Shown here piece after piece: positions 40,908-51,002 of a DNA stretch of 64,000 nucleotides. The first letter of the stretch is position 1, and every line of letters begins with the position of its first letter. The position numbers and the translations under genes are program-made. A model generated the notes under the pieces. That model saw only the letters and a list, made by a program, of their open reading frames with translations, ran no database searches and was not told where the DNA came from. The DNA is from Streptomyces sp. NBC_01314 (GTDB lineage Bacteria > Actinomycetota > Actinomycetes > Streptomycetales > Streptomycetaceae), in NCBI RefSeq assembly GCF_041435215.1, contig NZ_CP108394.1, positions 1,798,001 through 1,862,000 of the forward strand. The letters run 5' to 3'.

Positions 40908-42941
40908 GTGGCGGAGCTGTCGGCGGAGGCACTGGACGCGGTGCCGTGGGACCGGCTGGAGTGGGTGGATCCGAAGGTCTCGCCCAAGGAAGTGCGCCGG
41001 GTGCTGCGCCTGTTGTTCCGCAAGGGGCCGGAGTCGACCGAGGACGACTGCTGGCCGCTCTTCGACAACCTGGGGACACAGGTGTACGGCGTCCCCTCGG
41101 TCGCCACGGCCGCCCTGCCGTTCGTCGTCGCGCTCGCCGCCGATCCCCGGACGGGCGCACGCGCGACCCTCGCGGAACTGCTCGCGGTCCTGTCCCGGGC
41201 GCCGGAGAGGACGCCCGAGCTGGTCGACCCGGACTGGCCCGAGGCCTGGCGCCACGCCCACCGGGCGGTACAGCCCCTGCTCGCCGACCCCGATCCGGCG
41301 GTACGCCGGGCGGCCATCGCGCTGGCGGACGGCCCCGGTCGGCTCCTGGAGCGCTGGCGGACCGAGCGGGACCTCTCGGTCCGGCTGCCGGTGCTGTTCG
41401 CGCTGGGCCGTCTCGCGGCGGCCCCCGGCGCCGAGACCACGACGGTCACCGAGACCCGTGCCGTCCTGGACGCGTCGCTGGAGGACCCCGACCCCGTTCT
41501 GCGGGCCGCGGCCGTGAAGGTCTACGCGCATCTGGACACCGAGGTGCCGGTCCGCGAGCTGGACCTGCTGCTGGAGGCGCTCACCGACCCCACCGCGCGC
41601 TCGCGTTGGGAGACCGTCTGGTACGAACAGGACAACGAGTACCCCTCCGACCGCGAGGGCGTCGCGTACCTGACGGCCGCCCTGTACGACGACACACCCG
41701 CCCAGCAGCTGATGTTCCTGACCCGGCTGTCCTCGGCGGTGCGCCCGGGCGAGGACGCCGATCTGCTGCGGGCCGTGCTGGACCGCTGCCTCCTGCTGCT
41801 GGTCTCCCGCCGGTCCGTGGAACCCGCGGTGCTGGCGCTCGCGGGCGGTGCGCTGCATCACCCGGACCCCTCGGTACGCGTCAGGGCGGCCCACCTCCTC
41901 GGCATCCTGGGCTCCCGGGCCACCGCGTACGCCGATCAACTGGCCGCTCTGCTCGACGACTCGGCCGAGGTGGAATTCCTGGAGGGCGCCGTCGGCGAAC
42001 ACGCCTGCTGGGCGCTGACCCGGATGGACGATCCCCGGGCCCTGCCCGGCCTGGTCGACCGGCTCTGCGCACCGTTCCGCGAGCAGTACAGCCGCGGCTA
42101 CTCCGTCGGCGAACCCCGCCGCCCCGAGATCGCGGACGTCCTGACCCCGCTCCGCGCCCACGCGGAAACCCTCCTGCCGTCGATACGCGAGGAACTCCGC
42201 CGCGACCTGACCGACCCCGACGCGCACGGCGCCCTCACGTCCGACTTCCTGGCGACCCTCAAGGCCTGGGAGACGGACGCGCTACCGGCCCTGCCGGAGA
42301 TCACGGCCCACGCGACCGACCGCGTCCGCCGGCACGACGCCGTCGACGCCCTGGCGGCCATGGGCCCGGCCGCCGCCTCCGCCGCGCCCGTCCTGCGCGA
42401 GTGCATGTCCCTCGAACCTCCGAACAATCACCCGTGGCTGTACTGGGCCCTCTGGCGTATCGGCGGCGCCGACGACCCGGCAGAGGCGCTGCGGGCCGTC
42501 GGCGAAACCCTGTCGGCCGAAGGTGAGGAGCCCCGCAGCGGCATGGTCGGCCACCTCACCGCCTTCGGCGCCGAGGCCGCACCGTACACGGACCGGGTAC
42601 GCCACGCCCTGACCGCCCCCCAGGGCTGGATCAGGATGGAGGCGGCGATCGCCCTGTGGTCGATCACAGGCGACCCCGGGTCCGCCCTGCCGACCCTGGA
42701 GGAGGAGATCCTGGCGTTCGCGGCCGGTGGCCAGTGGTACGGCCCGTTCGGCAAAGCACTGCGCACACTCATCCGCTTCCGCACACTCACCCCCGCCATC
42801 GAAGCGGCCCTGCGCCTCCTCCGGGACCAGGACCACCGCCTCTCGCCGCGTGCCGACTACCGGGCGGTCCTCCAGGATGAGGAACTCCACGCCCTGATCG
42901 ACGAGGCACTGACCGTGAAACCTTGGCGGGACCGGGAATGA
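40908..42941 (+). CDS. HEAT-repeat protein
   Basis: The 677-residue product, starting at GTG 40908, is built almost entirely of alpha-helical HEAT-like repeats, for example LADPDPAVRRAAIALADG, EDPDPVLRAAAVKVYAHL and HHPDPSVRVRAAHLLGILG. There is no enzyme motif, signal peptide or membrane segment. Such proteins are usually scaffolds that bind other proteins. No functional partner is obvious in the neighbourhood, and the gene is flanked by a hypothetical gene and by sdhB on the other strand. Function unknown. Confidence 0.82.
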   Translation: MAELSAEALDAVPWDRLEWVDPKVSPKEVRRVLRLLFRKGPESTEDDCWPLFDNLGTQVYGVPSVATAALPFVVALAADPRTGARATLAELLAVLSRAPERTPELVDPDWPEAWRHAHRAVQPLLADPDPAVRRAAIALADGPGRLLERWRTERDLSVRLPVLFALGRLAAAPGAETTTVTETRAVLDASLEDPDPVLRAAAVKVYAHLDTEVPVRELDLLLEALTDPTARSRWETVWYEQDNEYPSDREGVAYLTAALYDDTPAQQLMFLTRLSSAVRPGEDADLLRAVLDRCLLLLVSRRSVEPAVLALAGGALHHPDPSVRVRAAHLLGILGSRATAYADQLAALLDDSAEVEFLEGAVGEHACWALTRMDDPRALPGLVDRLCAPFREQYSRGYSVGEPRRPEIADVLTPLRAHAETLLPSIREELRRDLTDPDAHGALTSDFLATLKAWETDALPALPEITAHATDRVRRHDAVDALAAMGPAAASAAPVLRECMSLEPPNNHPWLYWALWRIGGADDPAEALRAVGETLSAEGEEPRSGMVGHLTAFGAEAAPYTDRVRHALTAPQGWIRMEAAIALWSITGDPGSALPTLEEEILAFAAGGQWYGPFGKALRTLIRFRTLTPAIEAALRLLRDQDHRLSPRADYRAVLQDEELHALIDEALTVKPWRDRE

Positions 42942-43011
42942 GCACCACACCCGGCCCCGCCCGCCCGCACGGTTCGGCGAACGTTCACATGTGACCAGGG
43001 GCCCGCTACAG

Positions 43012-43043
43012 CGCGCCCCAAAGGGGCGCGGGGAACTGCGCGA
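43012..43043. repeat. REP-like palindrome (partial copy)
   Basis: CGCGCCCC and GGGGCGCG (43012-43019, 43023-43030) pair around AAA, and the right flank continues GGGAACTGCGCGA as in the complete copy at 4581. It lies between the convergent HEAT-repeat and sdhB genes. Confidence 0.8.
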
Positions 43044-43091
43044 ACAGCCACAACAAACCCGCAGCCCGGAGACGACAGGCCACCTACGGCG

Positions 43092-43841
43092 CTACCGCTT
43101 CCCGGCCTTCCGAGCGGCCCGCAGCCACTCCTTGTTCATGCCGGTGATGGACACCAACGGAATCCCCTTGGGGCAGGCCGTGGCGCACTCCCCCGCCAGC
43201 GTGCACCCGCCGAACCCCTCCTCGTCCATCTGCTCCACCATGTCCAGCACCCGCGTCTCCCGCTCGGGCGCCCCCTGCGGCAGCACGTTCAGATGGTTGA
43301 TCTTGGCCGAGGTGAACAGCATCGCCGCCCCGTTGGGACACGCGGCCACACACGCCCCGCATCCGATGCATTCCGCGTGTTCGAACGCGAAGTCCGCGTC
43401 CGGCTTCGGTACGGCCGTGGCATGCGCCTCCGGCGCGGCTCCCGTGGGCGCGGTGATGTACCCCCCGGCCTGGATGATCCGGTCGAACGCCGTCCGGTCC
43501 ACGACCAGGTCCTTGATCACCGGAAACGCCGACGCCCTCCACGGCTCCACATCGATCGTGTCTCCGTCCGAGAAGGACCGCATGTGCAGCTGACAGGTCG
43601 TCGTCCGCTCCGGCCCGTGCGCGTCCCCGTTGATGACCAGTGAACACGCCCCGCAGATCCCCTCGCGGCAGTCGTGGTCGAAGGCCACCGGGTCGTCACC
43701 GCGCAGGATGAGTTCCTCGTTGAGCGTGTCGAGCATCTCCAGGAAGGACATGTCGGGCGAGATGTCGTCCACCTCGTACGTGGACATGGCGCCGTCGGCG
43801 TCGGCGGTCCGCTGCCGCCATACGCGCAGGGTGAGCTTCAT
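43092..43841 (-). CDS. sdhB: Succinate dehydrogenase / fumarate reductase iron-sulfur subunit
   Basis: The 249-residue product has the plant-type 2Fe-2S ligands in [13 protein letters not shown] with the fourth Cys in TTTCQLHM. The two C-terminal cluster motifs are [14 protein letters not shown] and [14 protein letters not shown], for the 4Fe-4S and 3Fe-4S centres. It relays electrons from the flavoprotein to the membrane quinone site. The ATG overlaps the sdhA stop (ATGA). The order sdhC-A-B and a single b-type membrane subunit match the Bacillus/Actinobacteria class, which may be a second copy beside the main sdh operon; that is inference. Confidence 0.95.
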   Translation of the reverse strand: MKLTLRVWRQRTADADGAMSTYEVDDISPDMSFLEMLDTLNEELILRGDDPVAFDHDCREGICGACSLVINGDAHGPERTTTCQLHMRSFSDGDTIDVEPWRASAFPVIKDLVVDRTAFDRIIQAGGYITAPTGAAPEAHATAVPKPDADFAFEHAECIGCGACVAACPNGAAMLFTSAKINHLNVLPQGAPERETRVLDMVEQMDEEGFGGCTLAGECATACPKGIPLVSITGMNKEWLRAARKAGKR

Positions 43842-45796
43842 GCGTAGCTCCGCTGGGTGGGGTGGACGTACTCGAAGACAAGGTCTTCCTTGTGCAGCAC
43901 GGGGGCCGCGCCGGTGCCGGTGAACTCCCAGGCGGCGGCGTACGAGAACTCCTCGTCGCGGCGCTCCGCCTCGCCGTCGGCCGTCTGGGACTCCTCACGG
44001 AAGTGACCGCCGCACGACTCGCCGCGGTGCAGCGCGTCGAGGCACATCAGCTCGGCGAGTTCGAGGTAGTCGATGATCCGGTTGGCCTTCTCCAGGGACT
44101 GGTTGAACTCCTCGCCCGTCCCCGGGACCTTGATCCGGCGCCAGAACTCCTCGCGGATCTGCGGAATCCGCTCCAGGGCCTTCCGCAGGCCGCTGTCGGT
44201 GCGGGCCATGCCGCAGAACTCCCACATCAGCTCACCGAGTTCACGGTGGAAGGAGTCGGGCGTACGGTCGCCGTCCACGGCGAGCAGCAGGTTCAGCCGG
44301 TCCTCGGTTGCGGCCAGCACCTCCTGGACGGCGGGGTGTTCGGGGCCGATCCCGTCCTGCTTCGGATGCCGGGCGAGGTAGTCGTTGATGGTGGCCGGCA
44401 GGACGAAGTAGCCGTCGGCGAGGCCCTGCATCAGCGCCGAGGCGCCGAGCCGGTTGGCCCCGTGGTCGGAGAAGTTGGCCTCGCCGATCGCGAACAGCCC
44501 GGGGACGGTGGTCTGGAGGTCGTAGTCCACCCACAGCCCGCCCATGGTGTAGTGGACGGCCGGGTAGATCCGCATCGGCACCTCGTACGGATCCTCGTCG
44601 GTGATCCGCTGGTACATGTCGAAGAGGTTGCCGTACCTGGCCTCGACGGCCTTGCGGCCCAGCCGCGCGACGGCGTCCGCGAAGTCCAGGTAGACGCCCT
44701 GCCCGCCGGGCCCGACGCCCCTGCCCTCGTCGCAGACGTTCTTCGCGGCGCGGGAGGCGATGTCACGCGGGACGAGGTTGCCGAAGGACGGGTAGATCCG
44801 CTCCAGGTAGTAGTCGCGCTCGTCCTCGGGGATCTGGTTCGCCGGCCGCTGGTCGCCCCGTGCCTTCGGCACCCAGATCCGCCCGTCGTTCCGCAGCGAC
44901 TCGCTCATCAGTGTCAGCTTGGACTGATGGTCGCCGGTGCGCGGAACGCACGTCGGATGGATCTGCGTGAAGCACGGGTTCGCGAACAGGGCGCCCCGCC
45001 GATGCGCCCGCCACACGGCGGTCGCGTTCGAGTTCATGGCGTTGGTCGACAGGTAGAAGACGTTCCCGTACCCGCCGCTCGCCAGCACCACGGCATCGGC
45101 GAAGTAGGTGTCGATCTTCCCGGTGATCAGGTCACGCGCCACGATCCCGCGCGCCCGCCCGTCGATCACGATCAGGTCGAGCATCTCGGTGCGCGGATGC
45201 ATCTCCACGTTCCCGGCCGCGATCTGTCGCGACAGCGCCTGATAGGCGCCCAGCAGGAGTTGCTGCCCCGTCTGACCCCGGGCGTAGAACGTCCGCGACA
45301 CCTGGACGCCGCCGAAGGAGCGGGTGTCGAGCAGACCGCCGTACTCCCGGGCGAAGGGCACACCCTGCGCGACGCACTGGTCGATGATCTCGACGGAGAT
45401 CTGCGCGAGCCGGTGGACGTTCGACTCACGCGCCCGGAAGTCGCCGCCCTTGACGGTGTCGTAGAACAGCCGGTGGACGGAGTCGCCGTCGTTGCGGTAG
45501 TTCTTCGCGGCGTTGATGCCGCCCTGCGCGGCGATCGAGTGGGCGCGGCGCGGGGAGTCCTGGTAGCAGAACTGGACGACGTGGTAGCCCTGTTCGGCGA
45601 GCGTGGCACCGGCCGAGCCGCCGGCGAGGCCCGTGCCGACGACGATGACGGTGTGCTTGCGGCGGTTGGCGGGGTTGACCAGCTTCGCCTCGAAGCGGCG
45701 CCTGTCCCAGCGCTCACCGACCGGGCCCTCGGGCGCCTTGCCGTCGGCGACGGGGTCGCCGGTCACGTAGTCCGCGTACTCGGAGGACGTAGCCAT
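43838..45796 (-). CDS. sdhA: Succinate dehydrogenase / fumarate reductase flavoprotein subunit
   Basis: The 652-residue product has the FAD motif [20 protein letters not shown], the covalent-FAD histidine in [15 protein letters not shown], the catalytic region [17 protein letters not shown] and [15 protein letters not shown]. It oxidises succinate to fumarate in the TCA cycle. It lies one base after sdhC and overlaps sdhB, forming a tight operon read leftwards from the LysR-box promoter region at 46.6 kb. The length is slightly greater than that of enteric SdhA, as usual for this class. Confidence 0.96.
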   Translation of the reverse strand: MATSSEYADYVTGDPVADGKAPEGPVGERWDRRRFEAKLVNPANRRKHTVIVVGTGLAGGSAGATLAEQGYHVVQFCYQDSPRRAHSIAAQGGINAAKNYRNDGDSVHRLFYDTVKGGDFRARESNVHRLAQISVEIIDQCVAQGVPFAREYGGLLDTRSFGGVQVSRTFYARGQTGQQLLLGAYQALSRQIAAGNVEMHPRTEMLDLIVIDGRARGIVARDLITGKIDTYFADAVVLASGGYGNVFYLSTNAMNSNATAVWRAHRRGALFANPCFTQIHPTCVPRTGDHQSKLTLMSESLRNDGRIWVPKARGDQRPANQIPEDERDYYLERIYPSFGNLVPRDIASRAAKNVCDEGRGVGPGGQGVYLDFADAVARLGRKAVEARYGNLFDMYQRITDEDPYEVPMRIYPAVHYTMGGLWVDYDLQTTVPGLFAIGEANFSDHGANRLGASALMQGLADGYFVLPATINDYLARHPKQDGIGPEHPAVQEVLAATEDRLNLLLAVDGDRTPDSFHRELGELMWEFCGMARTDSGLRKALERIPQIREEFWRRIKVPGTGEEFNQSLEKANRIIDYLELAELMCLDALHRGESCGGHFREESQTADGEAERRDEEFSYAAAWEFTGTGAAPVLHKEDLVFEYVHPTQRSYA

Positions 45797-45797
45797 G

Positions 45798-46538
45798 TCA
45801 GTTCACCACTCCGGTCATGACGGCGACGGGTACGGAGACGAAGCCCAGGGTCAGCACCAGGGCGAGGACGTTCGCGGTGGTCTTCAGGGCGCGGTCGCGG
45901 GTGCGGCTGCCGGCGCCGAGGGTCTGGGCGGCGCTCCAGAAGCCGTGCCGGACGTGCAGACCGAGCGCGAGCACCGCGACGATGTAGACGGCGTTGCCGT
46001 ACCAGGTGGAGAAGGTGTCGATCACGTTCTGGTACGGGTGGCCGGCCTCGAAACCGCCCGGGTGGACGGTGCCGGTCGTCAGGTCGAGGAGGTGCCAGAC
46101 GATGAACAGGCCGAGGATGACGCCGCCCCAGCGCATGGTGCGGGTCGCGTAGCTCGCCCCGCGCTTCCTGTGGACGTACTTGTCCGGCCGGGCTTTGATG
46201 TCGCGGCGGCTGAGCTGGTAGGCGGCTGTGGCGTGGGCGACGACCGCGGCGACGAGGACCACGCGGACGATCCACAGGGCCCACTCGTGGTGCAGGAAGG
46301 GCTCGCCGAGGGTGCGCAGCCAGTGCGCGTAGCCGTTGAACTCGTCGGAGCCGAAGAAGATCTTGAGGTTGCCGAGCATGTGGACGACCAGGTACGCCAG
46401 CATTATCAGTCCGCTGACGGCCATCACCGTCTTCTTGCCGAGGGAGCTGTCCCACACCGAGCGCGCCAGAGACGGTTTTCGTTCCGGCCGTTCCCGCTGT
46501 TCCGCCCGTTCCGTCCGCGTTGCCAGAGCCATGCCCAT
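45798..46538 (-). CDS. sdhC: Succinate dehydrogenase cytochrome b subunit
   Basis: The 246-residue product has five hydrophobic helices, including [40 protein letters not shown] and [17 protein letters not shown], with histidines placed for b-type hemes. It is the single membrane anchor of an sdhCAB enzyme and reduces menaquinone. It is the first gene of the operon, 87 bases from the divergent LysR gene. Confidence 0.94.
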   Translation of the reverse strand: MGMALATRTERAEQRERPERKPSLARSVWDSSLGKKTVMAVSGLIMLAYLVVHMLGNLKIFFGSDEFNGYAHWLRTLGEPFLHHEWALWIVRVVLVAAVVAHATAAYQLSRRDIKARPDKYVHRKRGASYATRTMRWGGVILGLFIVWHLLDLTTGTVHPGGFEAGHPYQNVIDTFSTWYGNAVYIVAVLALGLHVRHGFWSAAQTLGAGSRTRDRALKTTANVLALVLTLGFVSVPVAVMTGVVN

Positions 46539-46589
46539 GACGCTAGAACCGCGTCACCCCATCGGTCCAAGACATGAAACAGCTTGATT

Positions 46590-46608
46590 CGATAGCCGGA
46601 AACTATCG
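46590..46608. promoter_or_regulatory. LysR-type box between sdhC and the LysR gene
   Basis: CGATAG and CTATCG (46590-46595 and 46603-46608) are perfectly inverted around 7 bases. T46593 and A46605 give the T-N11-A core. It lies 17 bases before the LysR start and about 50 before sdhC. Confidence 0.8.
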
Positions 46609-46625
46609 TCTCGTATCGTGGAGGC

Positions 46626-47510
46626 ATGCAGTTCCAGCAGCTCCAGTACTTTGTGGCAGTGGCGGAGACCAGACATTTCACCCGGGCCGCCGAGCTGGTC
46701 CACGTGGCGCAGCCGTCGCTCTCGCAGCAGATCAAGGCGCTGGAACGGGAGTTGGGGGCGGACCTCTTCCAGCGGGCACGCGGCAACATCACCCTCACGG
46801 ATGCCGGTGAGGCGCTGCTGCCGCTGGCCCGGCGCATCCTCGCCGACACGGACACCGCCCGGCACGAGGTGCAGGAGCTGGTCCAGCTGCGCCGGGGCCG
46901 GGTCCGGCTCGGCGCGACCCCGAGCCTGTGCACGGGGCTGCTGCCCGACGTGCTGCGCGCCTTCCACGACCGCTACCCCGGCATCCGGCTGCTGATCGAG
47001 GAGGGCGGCTCCCACGACCTGGTCCGCCTGCTGGCCCGGGGCGCTCTCGACCTGGCCCTGGTCGTCCTGCCCCTCCCCACGCCCTCCCCCGCTCTGACCA
47101 CGGTGGAGCTGCTGCGTGAGGATCTGGTCGTGGTCTCCTCGCCGGACGCGCCGAGGCCCGGCAACGGCCGTCGTACCGTCCGCGTCCTCGACCTGGAGGG
47201 CGAGCGTCTGGTGATGTTCCGCCACGGCTACGACCTGCGGGAACTCACAGTGGCCGCATGCCGCTCCGCCGGGTTCGAGCCGGACTTCGCGGTGGAGGGC
47301 GGCGAGATGGACGCGGTGCTTGGCTTCGTCCGGGCGGGCCTCGGCGTCGCCGTCGTCCCCCGGATGGTCGCCACCCGCTCCGGCCGGGGCCTGCGGGTCA
47401 CCCCGCTGGCCCGGCCCGGCCTGCACCGCACGATCGCCCTGGCCCACCGCAGCGATGTGGCTCCGCCGAGGGCCGCGAGGGAGTTGCAGCGGATGTTGGT
47501 CGAACGGTGA
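46626..47510 (+). CDS. LysR-family transcriptional regulator divergent from sdhCAB
   Basis: The 294-residue product has a textbook LysR HTH (MQFQQLQYFVAVAETRHFTR, HVAQPSLSQQIKALERELG) followed by a CynR/CbbR-like effector domain (GRVRLGATPSLCTGLLPDVL, VVPRMVAT). GGAGG precedes the ATG at 46626. It shares an 87-base spacer and a T-N11-A box with sdhC, so it probably controls the succinate dehydrogenase operon, perhaps in response to a dicarboxylate or redox cue. Confidence 0.92.
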   Translation: MQFQQLQYFVAVAETRHFTRAAELVHVAQPSLSQQIKALERELGADLFQRARGNITLTDAGEALLPLARRILADTDTARHEVQELVQLRRGRVRLGATPSLCTGLLPDVLRAFHDRYPGIRLLIEEGGSHDLVRLLARGALDLALVVLPLPTPSPALTTVELLREDLVVVSSPDAPRPGNGRRTVRVLDLEGERLVMFRHGYDLRELTVAACRSAGFEPDFAVEGGEMDAVLGFVRAGLGVAVVPRMVATRSGRGLRVTPLARPGLHRTIALAHRSDVAPPRAARELQRMLVER

Positions 47511-47669
47511 GCGTGTGCTTGTCGGTCCCGATCGCGCCGTTGGCCCGAGCGCCGCTTCGGTCTGCGGGTTCACTGTGGCTGATCGCGCCCAGGCGGCGGA
47601 GCCGCACATCGATACGGCCCCGCGCCCCTCAAGGGCGCGCTGCACGCCCCGGCGGCTGAAGACAACCCC

Positions 47670-49814
47670 CTATCCCGCCGCGTCCACCAGCGCCAGTTCG
47701 TGCAGCCGCTCGGGCGGGCCCGGGCGGGCGTAGTACCAGCCCTGGGCCGTGTCGCAGCCCAGAATCCGCAACTGTTCGGCCTGGGCGCCGGTTTCGACGC
47801 CCTCGACGGTGACCGCGAGGTCGAGGCTGTGGGCGAGGGAGACGATGCCCTCGACGATCTTCAGGTCGACGGGGTCGGCGGGGAACTGCTGCATGCTCTG
47901 GGTGAAGGACCGGTCCAGCTTCAGGACCCGGACCGGCAGTCGGCGGAGGTTGGCGAGGTTGGAGTAGCCGGTGCCGAAGTCGTCGAGGGCGATGTCGACG
48001 CCCATCTCGGAGAGCCTGCGCAGGGGTTTGAGCAGGTCGTCGTCGGCGCCGATCAGGGCGGACTCGGTGACCTCCAGGCAGAGGGCGTCCGGTTGGAGTC
48101 CGGCGCGCTCCAGGATGTCCACCGTGTCCTGGACCAGCCCGGGGTGGGTCAGCTGGCACGGGGAGAGGTTGACGTTGACGCGCAGCGGACCCGTCGCTCC
48201 TGTTCCGCCGTACCGTTCCTGCCACGCGCGGGCCTGGCGTACCGACTGCTCCAGGACCCAGCGGCCCAGCGGCACGATCAGGCCGGTGCGCTCGGCGAGC
48301 GGGATGAAGCGGTCGGGGCCGAGGACGCCGTGTTGCGGGTGCAGCCAGCGGACCAGGGCCTCGGCGCCGCGCACAGTCCCGTCGCCCAGGTGGACCAGCG
48401 GCTGGTACTCGATGAAGAACTCGCCCCGGTCCAGCGCGGCGGGCAGCGCGGTGGTGAGCCCGTGCCGGGTGATGGCGCGGGCGTCGGCCTCGGCGTCGGC
48501 CATCTCGTAGCGGTTGCCGCCCGCCGACTTGGCCCGGTACATCGTGATGTCGGCGCTGCGCAGTACCTCCGCCGGGCCGCGCTCCCCCGCCGGGCCCTCG
48601 ACGATGCCGATGCTGCCGCGGACCAGCAGTTCCCGGCCTTCGATGCGGACCGGGGTGACCAGCGCGTTCATGATGCGGTCGGCGAGTTCGTCGACCTCGC
48701 GTTCGGTGTCGGTACCGGTGGTCAGCGCCACGAACTCGTCGCCGCCGAGCCGGGCGACCATCTCGCCGGGCGCGGTCGCGCAGGACTGCAGCCGGTCGGC
48801 GACCTCGACGAGCAGCCGGTCGCCGGCCGCGTGTCCGAGGCTGTCGTTGATGGTCTTGAAGCCGTCGAGGTCGAGGTAGCAGAGGCCGAAGCGCTGGCCG
48901 TCGCCCGCCGCGAGGGCCTTCTCCAGGCGCTCGAAGAACAGGGTGCGGTTGGGCAGTCCGGTGAGCGCGTCGTGGGTGGCCTCGTAGCGGAGGCGGAGGT
49001 TGAGCAGCCGACGCTCGGTGGTGTCCTCCATGAGGGCCAGCTGGTACTGGGGCCGGCCGTCGGCGTCACGCAGCAGGGACACCGTCAGGTTGGTCCACAG
49101 GACCGTGCCGTCAGGTCGGTGGAACGCCTTTTCGGTGTGGTAGTGCTCGCGGTCGCCGCGGACCAGCTCCTCGTAGAGGCGCCACACCTGGGGCGCGTCC
49201 TCGGTGTGCTTCCACTGGGGGACGCGGCGCCCGCGCATCGACTGCTCGGTGACCCCGAACATGCGCAGCAGAGCCCCGTTGACCTGGAGGATGTTGCCTT
49301 CGAGGTCGGCGATGCCGATGCCTATGGCGGCGCCCTCGAACACCGCGCGGAACCGGGCCTCGGTCGCGTGCAGCGCCAGGGCGACCGCTCCCTGGGCCTC
49401 CAGCGCCGCGCGGGCGATCGCCTCCTGCTCGGCCAGCGTCCGCTGCCGCAGCGCCTCGGCGAAGCCGGCGGCCATCGCGGACTGCAGCCGCGCGGCACGG
49501 GCCCGCAGATCCTCCTGGGGTCCGTCGCCGCCGCAGTAGAGCACCAGATAGGCGTCGACACAGTCCAGGGTCTGGCCGAGCGCCTCGGGTTCGGTGCAGT
49601 GCGCCTCGACGAGGGCGGCTCCGACGGCCTTGCCCGCCTCGGCGTCGTACGTCCTGGCCCGCAGCGCCTCGCTCAGCCTGCGGGCCAGCGGCAGCAGTTG
49701 TACCTCGAACTCGGGGCGGGTCAGCGACGTGGAGGTGACGGGGAAGACCGCGCGGCTCCAGATCGTCGCGAACCGGCGGAGTCTGTCCTCCGGCCCGTCC
49801 GGCTCCGCCCTCAC
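47670..49814 (-). CDS. rmdA: PAS-GGDEF-EAL cyclic-di-GMP enzyme, RmdA-like
   Basis: The 714-residue product has an N-terminal helical region (about 1-150), PAS (about 155-270; EARFRAVFEGAAIGIGIADL), GGDEF (about 285-440; active-site RLGGDEF intact) and EAL (about 455-700; GAEALVRW, LDDFGTGYSNL, KLDRSF and VEGVET all present). No membrane segment is seen. Layout and genomic setting match RmdA of S. coelicolor, a cytosolic c-di-GMP phosphodiesterase affecting development. Both catalytic sites look complete, so it could make and break c-di-GMP. The GTG at 49814 overlaps the methyltransferase stop (GTGA). Confidence 0.85.
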   Translation of the reverse strand: MRAEPDGPEDRLRRFATIWSRAVFPVTSTSLTRPEFEVQLLPLARRLSEALRARTYDAEAGKAVGAALVEAHCTEPEALGQTLDCVDAYLVLYCGGDGPQEDLRARAARLQSAMAAGFAEALRQRTLAEQEAIARAALEAQGAVALALHATEARFRAVFEGAAIGIGIADLEGNILQVNGALLRMFGVTEQSMRGRRVPQWKHTEDAPQVWRLYEELVRGDREHYHTEKAFHRPDGTVLWTNLTVSLLRDADGRPQYQLALMEDTTERRLLNLRLRYEATHDALTGLPNRTLFFERLEKALAAGDGQRFGLCYLDLDGFKTINDSLGHAAGDRLLVEVADRLQSCATAPGEMVARLGGDEFVALTTGTDTEREVDELADRIMNALVTPVRIEGRELLVRGSIGIVEGPAGERGPAEVLRSADITMYRAKSAGGNRYEMADAEADARAITRHGLTTALPAALDRGEFFIEYQPLVHLGDGTVRGAEALVRWLHPQHGVLGPDRFIPLAERTGLIVPLGRWVLEQSVRQARAWQERYGGTGATGPLRVNVNLSPCQLTHPGLVQDTVDILERAGLQPDALCLEVTESALIGADDDLLKPLRRLSEMGVDIALDDFGTGYSNLANLRRLPVRVLKLDRSFTQSMQQFPADPVDLKIVEGIVSLAHSLDLAVTVEGVETGAQAEQLRILGCDTAQGWYYARPGPPERLHELALVDAAG

Positions 49815-50623
49815 GCCTTGGTCCCCACGCCGGCGAACCCTGAGAAGGCGTACGGATCCTCGTCCTCGGGAGCCGTGTCGGGCCGCCACTTCGCCGTCGG
49901 CACCAGTCCGGGTTCCACCATGTCGTACCCCTCGAAGAACCGCGCGATCTCACCGCGAGAGCGCATGATCAGCGGATTGCGAATGTCCTTGTACACGTCC
50001 ACCGCGCCCTCGGTCCGCTCCCGGGGGAGCGGAATTCCCTCGTATGAGGCATGCGAGACGATGAGTAAGCTGCCGGGCGCGAGCGCGTCACGCAGCTCGG
50101 CCACCGCTCCGTACGGGTCGTCCGTGTCCTCCACGAAGTGCAGTATGGCAACCAGAAGCAGGGCGACCGGCCGGTTCAGGTCGATCAGTCGCTCGACGTG
50201 GGGGCTCGTGAGGATGTCGAGGGGCTTGCGGAGGTCGGCCGCGACCACGTCCGCGTCGTCGTTCCCCTCCAGAATCGCCTGGCTGTGTGCTACGGCGACC
50301 GGGTCGTGGTCGACGTGGACGACCCGCGCGCCGGGGCTGGCGTGCTGGGCGGTGTCGTGCACGTTTCCGAAGGTGGGGATCCCGGATCCGACGTCCAGGA
50401 ACTGGGTGATGCCCGAGTCGGCCGCATAGCGCACGGCGCGGCGCGTGAACGCCCGGTTCGCCTGCATGATCTTGGGCAGGCCCGGCACGAACTCCATGGC
50501 TCTGCGGGCCGCTTCCCGGTCGACCTCGAAGTTGCGCGAACCGCCCAGGTAGTAGTCGTGCATGCGCGCCACGGACGGCATCGAGATGTCGATGCTCCAC
50601 GGCGCCCAGGCGGGACGCTCCAT
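49811..50623 (-). CDS. SAM-dependent methyltransferase of the actinobacterial PF04672 family
   Basis: The 270-residue product has SMPSVARMHDYYLGGSRNFE, ITQFLDVGSGIPTFGNVHD (SAM-binding strand-loop) and VVHVDHDPVAVAHSQAIL. The family is abundant in Streptomyces and of unknown substrate, so small-molecule or protein methylation cannot be told apart. Its stop overlaps the start of the rmdA-like gene, so the two are translated together, which hints at a link to c-di-GMP signalling or development. Confidence 0.88.
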   Translation of the reverse strand: MERPAWAPWSIDISMPSVARMHDYYLGGSRNFEVDREAARRAMEFVPGLPKIMQANRAFTRRAVRYAADSGITQFLDVGSGIPTFGNVHDTAQHASPGARVVHVDHDPVAVAHSQAILEGNDDADVVAADLRKPLDILTSPHVERLIDLNRPVALLLVAILHFVEDTDDPYGAVAELRDALAPGSLLIVSHASYEGIPLPRERTEGAVDVYKDIRNPLIMRSRGEIARFFEGYDMVEPGLVPTAKWRPDTAPEDEDPYAFSGFAGVGTKA

Positions 50624-50816
50624 CTGTGTTCTCCAACGCGTCGGTGTGGCGTAGGCGATCCGGTGTTCGAGCTGAGGCTACTGATCGCCCGCCGAAGGAG
50701 CGAGTGAAAACGGAAATTGACCGTCCGTTCAAGTCCACTGCCGATGGCACATGCCCAACCGTCGCCCCGACCATGCCTGTTCGGGGCCGAACGTTGCCGC
50801 CGCCCCGGCAACACCG

Positions 50817-50850
50817 TGCCCGGACACCCCTGTTCGGCGGTGTCCGGGCA
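50817..50850. terminator. Hairpin 1 of a pair after the lipoprotein gene
   Basis: Twelve-bp perfect arms (TGCCCGGACACC at 50817-50828 and its complement at 50839-50850) lie about 150 bases beyond the stop of the leftward lipoprotein gene. Confidence 0.7.
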
Positions 50851-50858
50851 TGCCAAGC

Positions 50859-50895
50859 GGTCCGCCCCCTCCGTGCGGTGCGGAGGGGGCGGACC
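50859..50895 (-). terminator. Hairpin 2 of a pair after the lipoprotein gene
   Basis: Fifteen-bp perfect arms (GGTCCGCCCCCTCCG and its complement at 50881-50895) around a 7-base loop. It is nearer to the lipoprotein stop and is the more likely terminator. The gap 50624-51002 holds no recognisable gene. Confidence 0.75.
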
Positions 50896-51002
50896 TGGAT
50901 CGGCCGCGCGGATGTGGTGCGTCCGGCACTCTTCTCTCGTCCACTCCCTTCCGCGTGCGGTTTTCTGAGTGGCGAGGCGACCCACCCTGGGGAAGGTGAT
51001 CC

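Noticed and set aside
40806..42227. Antisense open frame over the HEAT-repeat gene
   Set aside because: No motif; the sense strand shows regular HEAT repeats.
43862..45820. A 652-residue plus-strand open frame over sdhA
   Set aside because: Antisense shadow of the flavoprotein gene, whose FAD and catalytic motifs are unmistakable.
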